DNA of 64,000 bases from Loripinus fragilis. Taxonomy: Eukaryota > Mollusca > Bivalvia > Lucinida > Lucinidae. The notes below the pieces were generated by a model that saw only the letters and a list, made by a program, of their open reading frames with translations, was not told where the DNA came from and searched no databases. Shown piece after piece: positions 1 to 12,400 of the stretch; the stretch's first letter is position 1, and the number at the start of each line of letters is the position of its first letter. The translations under genes and the position numbers were made by a program. The stretch is taken from positions 54,243,672-54,307,671 of the forward strand of contig OZ026517.1 of NCBI GenBank assembly GCA_964019695.1, in the 5' to 3' direction.

Positions 1-228
1 AGTAGAGAAAAACGAGGACCCCGCCCTTCATCCCCCTTAAACTCTTACATTTTTTTTTATTTTAAATTTGCCATTTTGTATGCTTGAACACATACAGATG
101 TTAGAAAATTGCCCCTAGAACATATGGAAAACGTTTGAAAAAATGCTTATTCGGCAGCTCTTGATGGTTAAAAAAAAACACAAGTTCAGGGGGGATGAAG
201 GGTGGGGGAGTCCTCGTTTTTCTCTACT
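1..228. mobile_element. MITE-like terminal inverted repeat element
   Basis: Bases 1-36 and about 190-228 are inverted copies of each other (AGTAGAGAAAAACGAGGAC at the left, its complement at the right), enclosing AT-rich non-coding DNA. The element may begin before the window, so its left target duplication cannot be seen. Confidence 0.7.
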
Positions 229-529
229 GACCCCAAGTATCTGGTTAAAAAGGTAGCGATGGATTGGCCAATAGTGTAAAACTGTCCGGTGGTAAAATGA
301 TTATATGAATTATTTCAAATTTAAGGATATGTGTTGTATGCTGGCTTATCTCTTTAAACACTAGCCTTATATAAGCAGCAGACAACACCTTTTTCAACTC
401 TTTGGGACAAATTTTTCACGATATTTTTGTTGTCTGCTGATTTTTTTCAAACTTTAAATTTTTCAACCAGGTGGGTGTCAAACTGTTTGCAAAGGTTACC
501 AGCAAATTACATACAAAGTAGTCAATTGC
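229..529. other. Intergenic, partial hairpin-family sequence
   Basis: No gene seen. Bases about 378-510 contain TGTCTGCTGA and CAAACTGTTTGCAAAGG motifs, which belong to the hairpin family scattered through the window. Confidence 0.4.
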
Positions 530-545
530 ACTAAGCAGGCAAGAG

Positions 546-736
546 AGCGCAGTGGCTCAGTGGTAGAGTGCTTGACTTGAGATCGAAGGGCCGCTGGTTC
601 GAGCCTCACCGGCATCACTGTGTTGTATCCTTGAGCAAGAACATTAATCCTAGCTAAGTACTGGTTCAACCCAGGAAGACCCGTCCGTAAATAACTGAAA
701 GATTGTTGATGGGACAAAAAGAATCAAATCAAACAA
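546..736 (+). mobile_element. tRNA-derived SINE (family 1), with TSD
   Basis: The head is tRNA-like: box A-like TGGCTCAGTGGTAGAG and box B-like GGTTCGAGCC. It is followed by an unrelated body and a tail GACAAAAAGAATCAAATC. A target-site duplication of 16-17 bp (ACTAAGCAGGCAAGAG at 530-545, with one extra base at 737-753) brackets it. Transcription would be by RNA polymerase III. The copy is non-coding. Confidence 0.85.
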
Positions 737-753
737 ACTAAGCAGGCAAAGAG

Positions 754-1138
754 TACATGTAACAGCTTCTGTCAGGCTCGACATTCTATGTGAATTTTCT
801 GTTGGCAGACATGCGAACCCATCACATTATTGGAAGAAAATACCCTATACAACAAATGTCGTCTGCTTTTGCTGTCTTCTAAAATGTTTTAGAAGCCTCT
901 TGACCAAACAGTGTTGACCCAGATTAGACCTGAAGGAGCAGTTTGATCTGAGTTCACAGTGTTTGTCTCTACACCTACATTAGTCAATAATGTTAGAAAA
1001 TATATGCACACCACTTGAGAAGACACTTTTTTCAGTCACAATAGGGTTAATTCGAAAAAAATATATCAATTTTTGTTTAGAGTTTAGTGAAAAAACAACA
1101 GTATTTGAAAATGTTGCAAATTTTAGGTGTGTAGTAAT
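754..1138. other. Intergenic, nothing recognised
   Basis: AT-rich. A 60-codon open frame at 990-1172 runs into the neighbouring inverted repeat and shows no recognisable protein features, so it is not called as a gene. Confidence 0.4.
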
Positions 1139-1327
1139 ACACCGGATAGGCGGCAATCAAAAACACTCTTAACAATCAATGAATGTGGTTCAAAAATCGC
1201 TAGAAACAGTGTTTTGGATTGCCATTTGTCACCAGACTTGTGACAAATGGCAATCAAAAACACTGTTTCTAACTATTTTTGATCTATGTCTATAGTATTA
1301 GCGTTTTGATTGCCGCCTATCCGGTGT
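1139..1327. mobile_element. MITE with long terminal inverted repeats
   Basis: The ends ACACCGGATAGGCGGCAATC (1139) and its complement (ending 1327) are near-perfect inverted repeats. Inside is a second palindrome around GACAAATGGCAATC at about 1194-1270, so the whole unit folds into a cruciform. It ends 34 bp before a possible splice acceptor at 1360-1361. Confidence 0.8.
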
Positions 1328-1399
1328 GAGTAATAAGCCAAATTTCAAATTTTATTTTCAGATATTCTTGAATGAACCAGCAGAAGACATTTCATTGTT

Positions 1400-1891
1400 G
1401 TGATGACAGTTCCATGGCAGTCTGCTGATGAGGAGCAGCATACCAACCCTGATCAAGAAACAGTGCAGTCAGATTCTTATCACCAAGAACTAGAACTTGA
1501 GCTTGAATTTATCCCTACTGTTGAACTATGCTTTATCAAATTTGACGTTGAACCTGAGAACCATATACATTCTTCTAAAACTCCAGTGTCAGTTCACGAT
1601 GTTTACTTCAACTTACACAGCAGAACGGTTTCGGAAGCACATAACTTAGCAGGAAATGATTGTGTCTTGATTGGTAAAGGCGGTACTAGCACATGCAAAT
1701 ATCAGAAATTTACATTATTCATTGTGGTTATAACACATTATGAGCCAGTGAAATTTGAATATGACAGCTGTCAGATCAAAGTGAAGACTAGTGGTAAACA
1801 CAGGAAGTTGATGCTGAAGTCGAGCTTCATTGCACTAGATGTTGGCGAAATTGGTGATAGTATGCTAAACGTGTGTGCAGTAAAAACTTAA
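1400..1891 (+). CDS. Hypothetical 163-aa ORF, unrecognised
   Basis: An open frame of 163 codons starts MMTVPWQSADEEQH and ends NVCAVKT. It has an acidic, glutamate-rich start and a mixed alpha/beta-looking remainder. I recognise no family. A plausible splice acceptor (TTTTATTTTCAG) ends at 1361, but all three frames from there meet a stop before 1400, so the ATG would have to open the frame within this exon. An AATAAA signal follows at 1911-1916. It could be a short single-coding-exon gene, the remnant of one, or an upstream frame in the leader of the IAP transcript that starts 192 bp later. Confidence 0.35.
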   Translation: MMTVPWQSADEEQHTNPDQETVQSDSYHQELELELEFIPTVELCFIKFDVEPENHIHSSKTPVSVHDVYFNLHSRTVSEAHNLAGNDCVLIGKGGTSTCKYQKFTLFIVVITHYEPVKFEYDSCQIKVKTSGKHRKLMLKSSFIALDVGEIGDSMLNVCAVKT

Positions 1892-1910
1892 AAAACTACT
1901 TTTGCCTTGA

Positions 1911-1916
1911 AATAAA
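1911..1916 (+). promoter_or_regulatory. Candidate polyadenylation signal AATAAA
   Basis: This canonical hexamer lies 20 bp after the stop of the 163-aa frame. In AT-rich DNA it can occur by chance. Confidence 0.3.
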
Positions 1917-2082
1917 CTGTAAATAAGTGATTCATAAATTAAATTTTCATAAATGATTCAGATTGCTAAATTTTACTGTATACGTATCACATTTGACTAA
2001 AGTCTGTGGTTTTTGATACACTTAATTCAGAAGACTGTCATTTTATTTAAATGTATATTATTTCATAAACAAGATTGTAACT

Positions 2083-3403
2083 ATGGAAGGTTACTTTTGT
2101 CGTTCACTGAGTGAAACGCCATTTGAGGAAAATGAAGAGAAGAAATTTGAATTTTGTCGTTATGGGAGTTTTAAAAACTGGCCGTGTGATTGTCCTGTCT
2201 ATCCATCTAGGTTGGCTAAAGCTGGGTTCTTTGCTACTGGAAATGGAGATGAAGTCACATGTTATGTATGTGGGACAAAGAAATCGGACTGGAAAGAAGG
2301 AGATGACCCCAGAGCCATTCATAGAGAGCTTAGCGAAAACTGCCAGTTTTTATCGGAGACTTACGAGGAAAATGTACCAATCAGTATGTCACAGGTTAGC
2401 GGAGATGAAGCATCACATGATCAGAGATTGTCAGACCTTGAGAGCCTCCTGGAAGGTCCAGGAGACTCCCAAGGTCTGACAATCTCAGAAGAAGGTGTTT
2501 CTCCAGGAATTCCTTTGGTGAATGGAGAGGGAGTGAACAGACACAGTGGGATAGAAAATGACGGAAGTCTGGACGAAAACTCAAATAGACTTTGCGCCTT
2601 AAACAGTACTAATACAGCAGATTCACTTGCGGAAGTTGCATCGGGGATTTCTGATATAAAAATACAGGGACCATCTGTTTCTGGACAGAATCAGGTTAAA
2701 AATGATAGCAACCAGAAAGAGGCTCAAGGTCAGAGAGGAATGACAAGGTCAAGGTCATCAGATTCTGCTTTGTCTGCTGCTTCAAGGTCGTCTGGTGCAG
2801 CATCGTCTAGTTCTACTGTTTCTGACGCTTCAAGAGCTAATTCCCAGGTGACAGCGGCTAAAAATGGGAGTTCCAGAAAGAACCCAGGCATGGATATACC
2901 GCCACCCACAGGAGCCGCCATTGGTCCGTTGAGATTTGAAAGGAATCGCCTTGCAACCTTTAAGAAGTGGCCAAGTGGAGCTAAAGTTAGCGCCACAGAC
3001 CTGGCAAAATGTGGGTTTGCCTACACAGGATCTGGGGATCGAGTTCAGTGTGTATTTTGTAAAGGGATATTACGAAATTGGGAAGAAGGAGATAGACCAC
3101 ATATTGAACATCGTAAACATTTTCCGAGATGTCCACTGGTTTTGGGAATTGACAGCGGAAATGTGCCTCTGCCTCTCGGACAGACTCCTCGACAGTATAC
3201 TAGCAGTCAACAAGGAGGGTCTTCAACAGCATTGAATGTCGCAGAAGGAGGAACTAATATGCAGTCCCTGGGTATTACGACTGACAGACCAAAACATGCT
3301 CATTTTGCAATAGAATCACAAAGAGTTGCCTCGTTCCAAAACTGGCCAGCTTATAAGCACCAGACTCCACAACAGCTTGCTGAGGCAGGATTCTTTTATG
3401 CAG
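2083..3403 (+). CDS. IAP exon 1: BIR1, long linker, BIR2, half of BIR3
   Basis: Encodes residues 1-440. BIR1 has CYVC, the GDDP motif and HRELSENC. The linker is rich in Ser/Gly/Asn, with a serine run near residues 240-250. BIR2 has CVFC and HRKHFPRC. BIR3 starts at FAIESQRVASFQNWP and is cut at GFFYAG by the donor CAG|GTTTGG. The reading frame continues 38 bases into the intron, so a transcript retaining the intron would end soon after. Confidence 0.92.
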
Positions 3404-6400
3404 GTTTGGGCTTTTTTTATTTGAGCAAGTATCCAGCATAGGTACAAGTTGGCATTCAAATCAATCTGGGCATCTGAAACTTAGAGTAGCTGTCTGGCTT
3501 AAGGAGGGCTTATGGTCTGAAAAATAAATCATGACCAACTACATGTATCAGCAGTGCAAATATTGGGGTTGATCAAAGTATGCTCAGACTTGTTTCTAAT
3601 GCTCATAAATCCTATTGCACCCAAACTCACGGTGCCTAATGGTACAGTGATACCTATAATGACAGTCATAACAAAGTCACTGAAAGCTGGCAAAATATTG
3701 AGTTTTGCATGCCCCAAATGTGGTTTAAAAGTACTTTAAGTGTCATCTAACATTTGTGCTTGTATATTATAGAATTTATTAAACTCATTGCGTAAAAGCG
3801 ATACAATTCTTGGCATGCCTCACATTTCATCTCTTTTCCCCAACTTCTTTAATAAATTCAATAATACATGAGCACTTGTGTAAGAGCATCTATTTATTGA
3901 TGGATGAAAGTTTTCAGTGTTGAACTGTTCATCCTAAATTCAGGATTTTGAGTGTGACTTTCTAAATTAGAATGCTGACTAACTCAAATTAAAATAGTAC
4001 CACAATCAGTAATTCATTTACAATTTTGGGCTTATGGGTCCTGGGACTCGCTGTTTCCCATATCAATGAGTCCAACTGCAAACTTATGAGTCCAGAGCAC
4101 TATTTTTAATGACAAGTCTGCAATACTATTGCATCCTGGGACTCGCTGAAATAAAAACTTTGCATCCCAAAGACAAAATTATGCGCAAAATATACAGGAT
4201 GCGCAGGAAACAAAATCAATGACCACTTGATTAATTTTCAGTTTATCTGAAGACGAATGAAATTTAAACATGAAATTGTTAATTCTTTGTAGACATGTCT
4301 ACTCACATGTTAAGATTTGATTTTCAAAAGTTCAAGGTTTTTGCAACTTTGAGCTTTGACCCATGTATATTCCTTCAGGTTTCAGTGACAATGTGAAATG
4401 TTTCTACTGCAATGGTGGCTTGAGAAACTGGGAGAAGGGAGACGAGCCGTGGCATGAACATGCACGCTGGTTCCAAAAATGTCCCTTTGTGTTGATGGTG
4501 AAAGGTCAAGATTATATCAATGCCATCAATGCAGAAAGATCAGAAGATGCACCAATATTGGTGCAGACTCGTCCTAATGTGAGTGTTTGTTTCATCACTT
4601 TATTCATCAATTTAATACTTTACATGCTCGGTAATTTTCATGATTTTTATCATCTGCTAATTTTTTAAAAATTAAATATTTCAAAAAATCCTTTTGGGAA
4701 CACTATCAGAGTGTCAAAAGGTTTGGATCCAGATCAGGCCGTACATCTTGTCGGGCCTAATCTGGGTCCAAACTGTTTGCAAAGGTTATCAGCAGAAGAC
4801 AAAAGTCACTGCTGGCTGCAAAGAGTTAATATTTCAATTGCCATTTGAAAACAAAAATGTGAGCAGTTGTGATCTGCCCTTCAGTCGAGGGTCAACCGTA
4901 AACCTTTTCTTTAAATGGCATTCTCCTTCTGAAACATCAACCCAAATTCAAAATAATTTAATAAAAGTTTTCCTTTAACCTTTTAATGTCCTCATCAAAA
5001 TTGCACAATTGACTTATTATTTATACATATTTTATATCCTTAATTTGTAAAATTATTGATTTTGCAGGCTGAAGGATCCACCATAGCAGAACCACCAGGT
5101 AATATGATTTTTTTGCAATAACATTGATCACGTAGCCCAAGATAGAGGTATTTTTCCATAAAGGATATATAATAAGTTGTGTGTGCCATATTTACCCCCA
5201 AAAATATGGTAAATGTTCTAAAATTTTGAACCTTTTCTGTTCTCAAAGAAAATGCTGGTTAAAATGCTTGTCAGAATAGCAAACAGGGAAGACCCTGGTC
5301 AGACTGCTTTGATCTGGGTCTGTGCTGTTTGTCAAGGTTACTTTTTGGCAGACAACTAGTGTTCCAAATTTTAGTCAAACAGAAATGTATTTGAGATCAT
5401 ATTGACTGAGATCAGGGCCTAGTGTTATAAATTTTTTTATCATACTCCACTAAACTTAGCATGAAATTTCAGTTGCTCATAAAAACTAAAATGCTGTTTT
5501 TTTATTGTTTTTAAGCTCTTTGATGTTGTATTATAGTGGTCAAACATGATTTACTATGCATTAACATTTGCTGGGCTCTGTGGGTGGTGTTGTAACCTGA
5601 CCCTGAAAGGCAATGGGTTTAACAGTCCCAGAAGTATTTAATCTGGGTCTTCACTATTTCCCAAAGTACTCGTAGGTAGTAGATGTGACCTTGTCCAATT
5701 GACCTGAATCCTAGGTCAAACACAATCACAAAATCATAATAATAATGAGCTGTTATATATATATAATGCTATACATTACAGTTAAATATTGTTTATTTAT
5801 GTATTAAGTATAGATATTCTATTTTAATAAAAGGGGAGCGCAGTGCTTCAGTGGTTGAGCTTTTGATTTTAGATAGAGGGGTTCTTGGTTTGATTCTCAT
5901 GGTATAGTCCTAGAGAAAAACACTTTATCCTCAGTGCTAAGTACAACACAGTAACTTACTGATATATCTTAAAGCGCCAATCATGGCTGCAGCAGACGAC
6001 AAAATTTGTGACATTCCTAATTTTTGAAAAAAAAATAAGGCATGATATTTCATGAGAATTGTCTGCCAGCAGATGATTCTCATGAAATATCATGCCTTAT
6101 TTGTTATTTTTGAAAAAGCAGCAAAATTATAAAAAGTCATCTGCTGCAAATTATAGATCACACTTTTTGTGTTAAAAATTATTAAAGCGTCAACTTAAAC
6201 AAAATATTTTTATAAAAATGAACAAGGGCAACAACATAATAATAAGATGACTAATTTGAGCAGCGACATGAAATTTCCAACAATGTGGTATGTGCGACAA
6301 GCAAAGCCTCGGATCAGACTGTGCATACGCGCAGTCTGATCAGAGCCATTGCTAGTTGCTTGAATATTCTATGAGTGTTAAGCTACTGACTGAACATCAT

Positions 6401-9400
6401 TTGGAGTCTCTAAGCTAAAAAGGAGGTTGCAAAGGCTGGTCTGAGTCTACACTTGTCAAAATGCCACATTGTTGGAAATCACATGTCATGGCTCAATTTT
6501 GTTCTTTACCAGTACGTCATGAAGTAGAAGAGCGTGAAGTAAAGGCAAGAATGGATCGTCCACATGTGAAGGTTGTCGAGGAAATGGGTGTGAGCCGAGA
6601 TCTTATCATGACTGTTATCAGGAAAAGACTTCTAGAAAAAGGTATGGAGAATATAATCTGCAAGCAGGTTTGCATTAGTCAGGTCCCAGTCAAAAAATTT
6701 TCAGTCATGTCGGGAATGATTTCCTGTCTCCCTGGGTTGAACCATGCAGTACTAGGCAGAAGATAAAGTGTCGTGCTCAAGGATAAAAAGCTGTGCCTCT
6801 GGTAAGTCTCAAATTTGTGACTTGAGGTCAAAGCAAGCCTAATGAAAGTTAAGTCTTTGCATCACAGAAGATCTAATAGATATGGTCTGAGCATCTTATT
6901 TATTGATTGAAAATCAGCTAGCTAGAATGTTAAGAGCCGAAGATGTTATTTTTGCCAATGCATTTCAATCTTGATGTTTTTAAACAGTTCATTGCCAGTT
7001 ACAATGTATCAGTTACAAATACGCTAAACCGGGCCGCGTAGCCCAGTCAGTAACGTGTCTGGCTACAAATGCGTGTCTGACTGCAATTCCAGGGGTCGTG
7101 AGTTCGATCCCCGCTCGGTCCCATACTTTCGTGGAGATTGATCATGAAATAATTTCTACGGTCATTCTCCTCCCTTCCGCTGATTCATTCAAGTGACCAT
7201 AGCTGTTGACTTGGGACGTAAAGCAACAAAACCAACCAACCAACAAATACACTAAACCTTGCGATGCTAAACCTCAATATATCCTGTTTTGTAAGTCCAC
7301 ACTGTTTTCTACTCTGCTTGTAGATACATGCATACAGCTGAATTCCTGGATATTAACCCTTTCTTTCATGAATATTCATGCTAGGCTCCACCCACTATGA
7401 ATAATTATACAAATAAATTTTCTTGTTAGTATGTAGAACAAAGAAATTTCTTGTCAGGTCCACTTGTGTAGGATCAGATATATCATATTTCAATAGCAAA
7501 CTGAGTAGACCCTGATCAGGCAGCTCTAACAAGAGCTGCCTGATCTGGGTCTGCTTTGCTTGCATAAGCTTTAAAAGGCGTCTCTATGAGGTAAAGGGTT
7601 AATGCAAATGAAATAATTGAGACCATAAAAATGGATAGCATGATCAGGAGACAAAAAAATTTAAATATTGCACTTGTCCTGCAGGACGAGTGACTTACAA
7701 CTTTCACTCGTCCTGCAAACGCATGCACATGTCCTTTAAAAGCGTATGCAATAAAGAACATAAGTGAGTAATATGTAATACGACTTCCTCAAGTAATTCT
7801 TCCTAAAGCATGCGTCCTGTACATTCGACCTACAGGACGAGTGCTTTGGGAAGAATTGCTTGTCCTTTCTAGATTTCACTCGTAATTACGAGCGGACGAG
7901 TGGAATCTTTGTTCCCTGATGATAATGATTGAAATTATAACTGTCATATTTGGTTGCCATTTGTTAAAGTATAATCATATTTTGTTAAAAGGTGATGATT
8001 TTCCCTCAGCAACAACTCTGCTAGAGGCTGTCTTCCTATTGGAGGAACAGCGTGCTAGAGGTCAATCCGAGAGTTCCTCAGAAACGACTGGTACCCAGCT
8101 TACAGACCAGGACTACAACGAGGCTGATAGGAGTGACCAAGAAGCTGAAGACCAGAAAGAGAATGAGAAGAAAAAGAATAAATCTGGTAAATGGGAAAAA
8201 ACATTAACTCTTATCTGCTGATAACATTTGTAAACAGTTTGGACCCAGATCAGGCGCAAGGCGTTGTCCAATCAAGCTGTTTGACACTCGGATAGTGTTT
8301 ATGAAAGGATTTTTCGAAAATGTGGATTTTGAAAAAATCAACAGACAACAAAATGTGTTGTCTGCTGATAACCTTTTTAAACAGTTTTGACCCAGATCAG
8401 GCCATGCACTGGTAGTATTGCATGCACAAACAATGGAAGTAGATAAAGGCTCACACCAAATATCCTCTATCCCCACACTTTATAGGGCATACATGTTTGA
8501 AAAGTATCAACTAGATTATTGAAAAAAAAACACTTAAATTTGGCAGGTATCTTTATTTGGCGCTATTGGCGGTAAAAAATAAAAAATCGTAAAATTTTGA
8601 GAGCGAAATAGTTTCCGATTCAGTTACTCAATACACAATAAAGGGACTTACATCCTTAGTATGTTTGTATCCAATATGTCAAAGAAACAACAACAAATTT
8701 TGAGCGGTAGAGTATGTTTCAACGTAGAGGAAAGGGGCTACTATTAAAGGAAAGAATATATGGGGAGCATATTCTTTCCTTTAAAAGTAGTCCCTATGTG
8801 AAAAGGAAATAATTTTAAAGGGCATTTAATTGAGAAACCGCCAAAATTAAATGACGCAAATATGTCCATCTTCAAAACCGACAAATTTTTATGCCGCAAA
8901 TATTATGTGTTGTACAGTAATACGTGTATCATAGGTTCAGATAAGTGAACTTTTTATGCGTAAATTTGTAATTGTTTTTTTATCCATCAGTATCCATCGG
9001 CATCCATCAGCTTAAACACATGTTTTGGGTACTCAAAAGAACCGTTTTATTGAGATGACCATTGAATGAGGATGCTTATTTTTAAATCATTTCATCAGAG
9101 AGAAAAATGCTTCCAATATTTCAGTGGGTCTAATCTGTTGTTATGTCAGTGAGGTCAACACCATCAGTTGATCAACAATGTTGAGTGCAGTGGCCTGGTG
9201 GTTTTGTGCTAGACTTGAAATCAAGGGGTCACTGGTTTTAGCCTTAACAGAGGCACTGAGTTGTGTCCTTGAGCAAAACACTTTATTTTTTGCTTAGTAC
9301 TGGACTGTGTTGTGTCCTTAAGGCCAAATAAAAAATAAGTGTGTTTCGGGTAACGGGTCTGAAAATTTTAGATAGGGTAGGCACACATATTTTTCTTTTT

Positions 9401-12400
9401 TTTTCTGGAAAAAATATATAATTTTATGCATTTTGAAAGGCGAAATGCCTTTCAAAATGCATAAAATTATATGTTTTCCAGAAGACCTGAAAAATATAGA
9501 TTTCTCCAGTTTTAAGTAGGGTTGGGTTACCCTAAACACAGGTATTTTTTATTTTGGCCTTAGCAAGATACTTTATCTCACTGCTAAGTAGTGGATCAAT
9601 CCAGGAGGACATCCCAACATGACTGACAAATTATTAACTTGTATGTAAAGCATCAATTCAATAAAAAATCAATGAAGTAATTGCTGGTTTAACACTTTCC
9701 TTGCAAAAGGCGACTTTTGTTGTCTGCTGATAACCTTTGCAAACAGTTTGGACCAAGATCAGGACCAACAGAACGTCGGTCCTGATCTGGATCCAGATAG
9801 TTTGATACTCTGATAGTGTTCCTGAAAGAATTTTTCAAAAAAACTGATAACCTTTGCAAACAGTTTGGACCTAGATCAGGACCAACATTATGTTGGTCCT
9901 GATCTGGATCCAATTTGTTTGACACTCTGATAGTGTTCCTGAAAGAATTTTTTCAAAAGGTTAATTTTAAAAAAAGTCAGCTGACAACAACAAAAGTATG
10001 AAAAATTTCCGAACATGCTGTTATTAATTACAGATGATGATGACAAATCAGGAGGAAGTGAGATGAAGAGAAGCTCTTCAATGCCAAATCAAAGTAAGTT
10101 AATCATAGAGAATACAAGTATAAGCTTTTTTAAAAAAAGCTTGCCATCTTTCAGCACTTAAATAAAGTGGGTTGTTGTCTACTGTCAGAAAGTATGGTAT
10201 CCATTTGAAAGCAAAATTTCAATAGCTGTTTAGAACGAAAGTGATGAGCTATTAAATGACACACCCAGCTTATGGCCATCTCCATGAGCGGAGATGGCGA
10301 TGATCTGGGTGTGTCATTTTAGTGTTGTGACTCCTTGATGTAATATTCACAGAAAGTGCTGTCTCATGCTACACCACTTACCCAGTGTTACCATACAGAT
10401 TGCAAACTTAGTCAGTTATAATTGCCATCCTCAAGTGAATGGGATTTACATGAATTGTCAAAAAATCCCCTATCTGCGATGGGGAGGGGACATACCATAC
10501 TGTTTTGGTGCAGATCCTGTTCGTTGTTGGTGTGATGCTTTCTTGGTGTGCAAAATATCTCTTAAACTAGTGAGCAAATTGGAATAAAATTTGCAAGGAT
10601 AAAACATTGGAGGATGATGATTTGATTTGGTGACCTTGCCTTAATTTTCAAGGTAACAGTGGAGCAAAATAGGTCAAATTTGAGCGTGTGTTGTGGGGGA
10701 GCATCCATTTTTGAATGAAAACAATACTAATTTCATTTAAGTTATGAAACCAACTTTCATATCGAGCATCTACTGGATCAGACAAACTTAATATGACCAA
10801 ACGTCACTGGTTCAGGTCCCACCCACAACCAAAATAGCCATAATATCTTTATCTGGTAAAAACATAAAATTCTCAGGAACCAAAAGGCAAATTGCCTTAG
10901 GCCTCGATATGTTTAATACATCAGAGATGTAGAACCTACAGTGCTTAAAAGATGATCCTAGATTGAACTGGACCTACTTAAACCTTTAATCCATACTAAT
11001 GCCTTTTGACGCCTTTGAAATATCATGTATTTGAAAATTTTATGGAAAATGGATTCAAAACTTAACTAAAATTTTTCTTGAATTTTTTCAAAGTTGTCTT
11101 GAAATAGAAAATGATGTCATGATCTATAAATAGTCTAGGAGTAAACGGTTAAACCTAACTGTAAGGAGATCTTGTGACTCAGTGTTAGTTGAGCACTTCA
11201 GGACCTTGTGGTCCACTGGATTTCTAGTCATACAGGAATGTAGAGTGAGAATACTAGGTGAGTGTCTTTTGATATCAAGTTTACCAGGCAAGGCTTTGAG
11301 AGCGCTTGTTGACATCGCGAGGTTTGCCGAGCGATTCAACATGCATTGTCGAAGCAGAGCCTGGTAAACTTGATATCAAAAGACGGGAACCTGGTATTCT
11401 ATTTATCAGTTTACAAATTTGTTCACTCTTCAAACTAGCAATTATGACGTAATTGTTGATTTTTGTGTTGATTTAGCATCTTTGACAGCGTCATTCAAAA
11501 AGTGAAACGTCATGATGACCTGAAGACACATGCTGCGAGATAGACAATGTTTATCAGGTCACCATGCAACAATGCAATTAATATGAGAGGTAACTGAATA
11601 AAAATTGTTGCTGCCTTAAGATGAAAATAATTGTATGACTATCCTGCATAACCAAGTTTTATTAACCCATTTATGGCCAATGGAATTTCCCTTCCTTATG
11701 AGCTGGGTGATTCCATTTTGAATTTAAGGGTTGTTGAGCAGTAAGTTTCAATTTCATTCAAATTTTAATGGACATTTTGTAAGCAAGAGAACAGAACCTT
11801 ATCAGATGCTGCATTTTGCAGTGTCTGATCTGATTCAATACTGTTTTCCAGTGTCACATAAAAAGAGTGCTATGCTTAAATAGGCCTCCAGAGGCTGATT
11901 AATGTTTGTTATGCTGAATTAGGGGATAACAGTTACTGTATTCAAAATTCATTTGGGGAGGTATATCCGCACATCATCCAACAAAATATGATGTAAATAA
12001 TCACATCAAGCTATTTCCAACAGTATATGGCAGGATATACTGTCGCAAATTTTTGATGTTATCAAATCAAATGTTGCATTACAAAAGTAAGTGCATTAGA
12101 ATATACACTGAACCAAAGTTCTAAGTAGCCACTTTTCAATTTCTTTTTTTCTGACTAAGCCCTGGTGATATTGAAATGAAATTTTGCCCAAATACGTGTA
12201 TTGTAATGAACTAAAGTTAAGCGGTGTTTTTGAAGAGTTTTCTATTACTTCACGATTTTTGGGTTAAAAAATGCAAAAATCAAATTTTTGGTGAAAATAA
12301 GCGTTTTGAGTGCAGTTTTTATCAAATTCAAGTACAGGTGATTGCAAACAAGCCTAGTCGACTTTAAAAACATTAAACACTTGAAATTTTGCTTATGACA

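Larger units (their letters stand above)
5099..6512 (+). other. IAP intron 3 with element debris
   Basis: Contains a hairpin-family copy at about 5262-5348, a diverged SINE at 5834-5985 and two palindromic elements (listed separately). No other coding sequence is seen. Confidence 0.6.
6642..7991 (+). other. IAP intron 4
   Basis: Holds a SINE family 2 copy (7031-7242), a hairpin-family copy at about 7491-7575 and a palindromic region of CACTCGTCC/GGACGAGTG motifs at about 7672-7905. No coding sequence is seen. Confidence 0.6.
8187..10033 (+). other. IAP intron 5
   Basis: Contains hairpin-family copies at about 8216-8405 and 9716-9960, a hairpin at about 8727-8800 (TTAAAGGAAAGAATAT and its inverse) and a SINE split by a MITE. 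No coding sequence is seen. Confidence 0.6.

Noticed and set aside
546..616. tRNA gene-like head
   Set aside because: Box A and B are present, but the sequence continues into a SINE body and tail with a target duplication, so it is a SINE, not a functional tRNA gene.
3404..3441. Exon 1 reading on into intron 1
   Set aside because: The frame stops at 3441 in the middle of BIR3, whereas splicing 3403 to 4379 rebuilds a complete BIR3.
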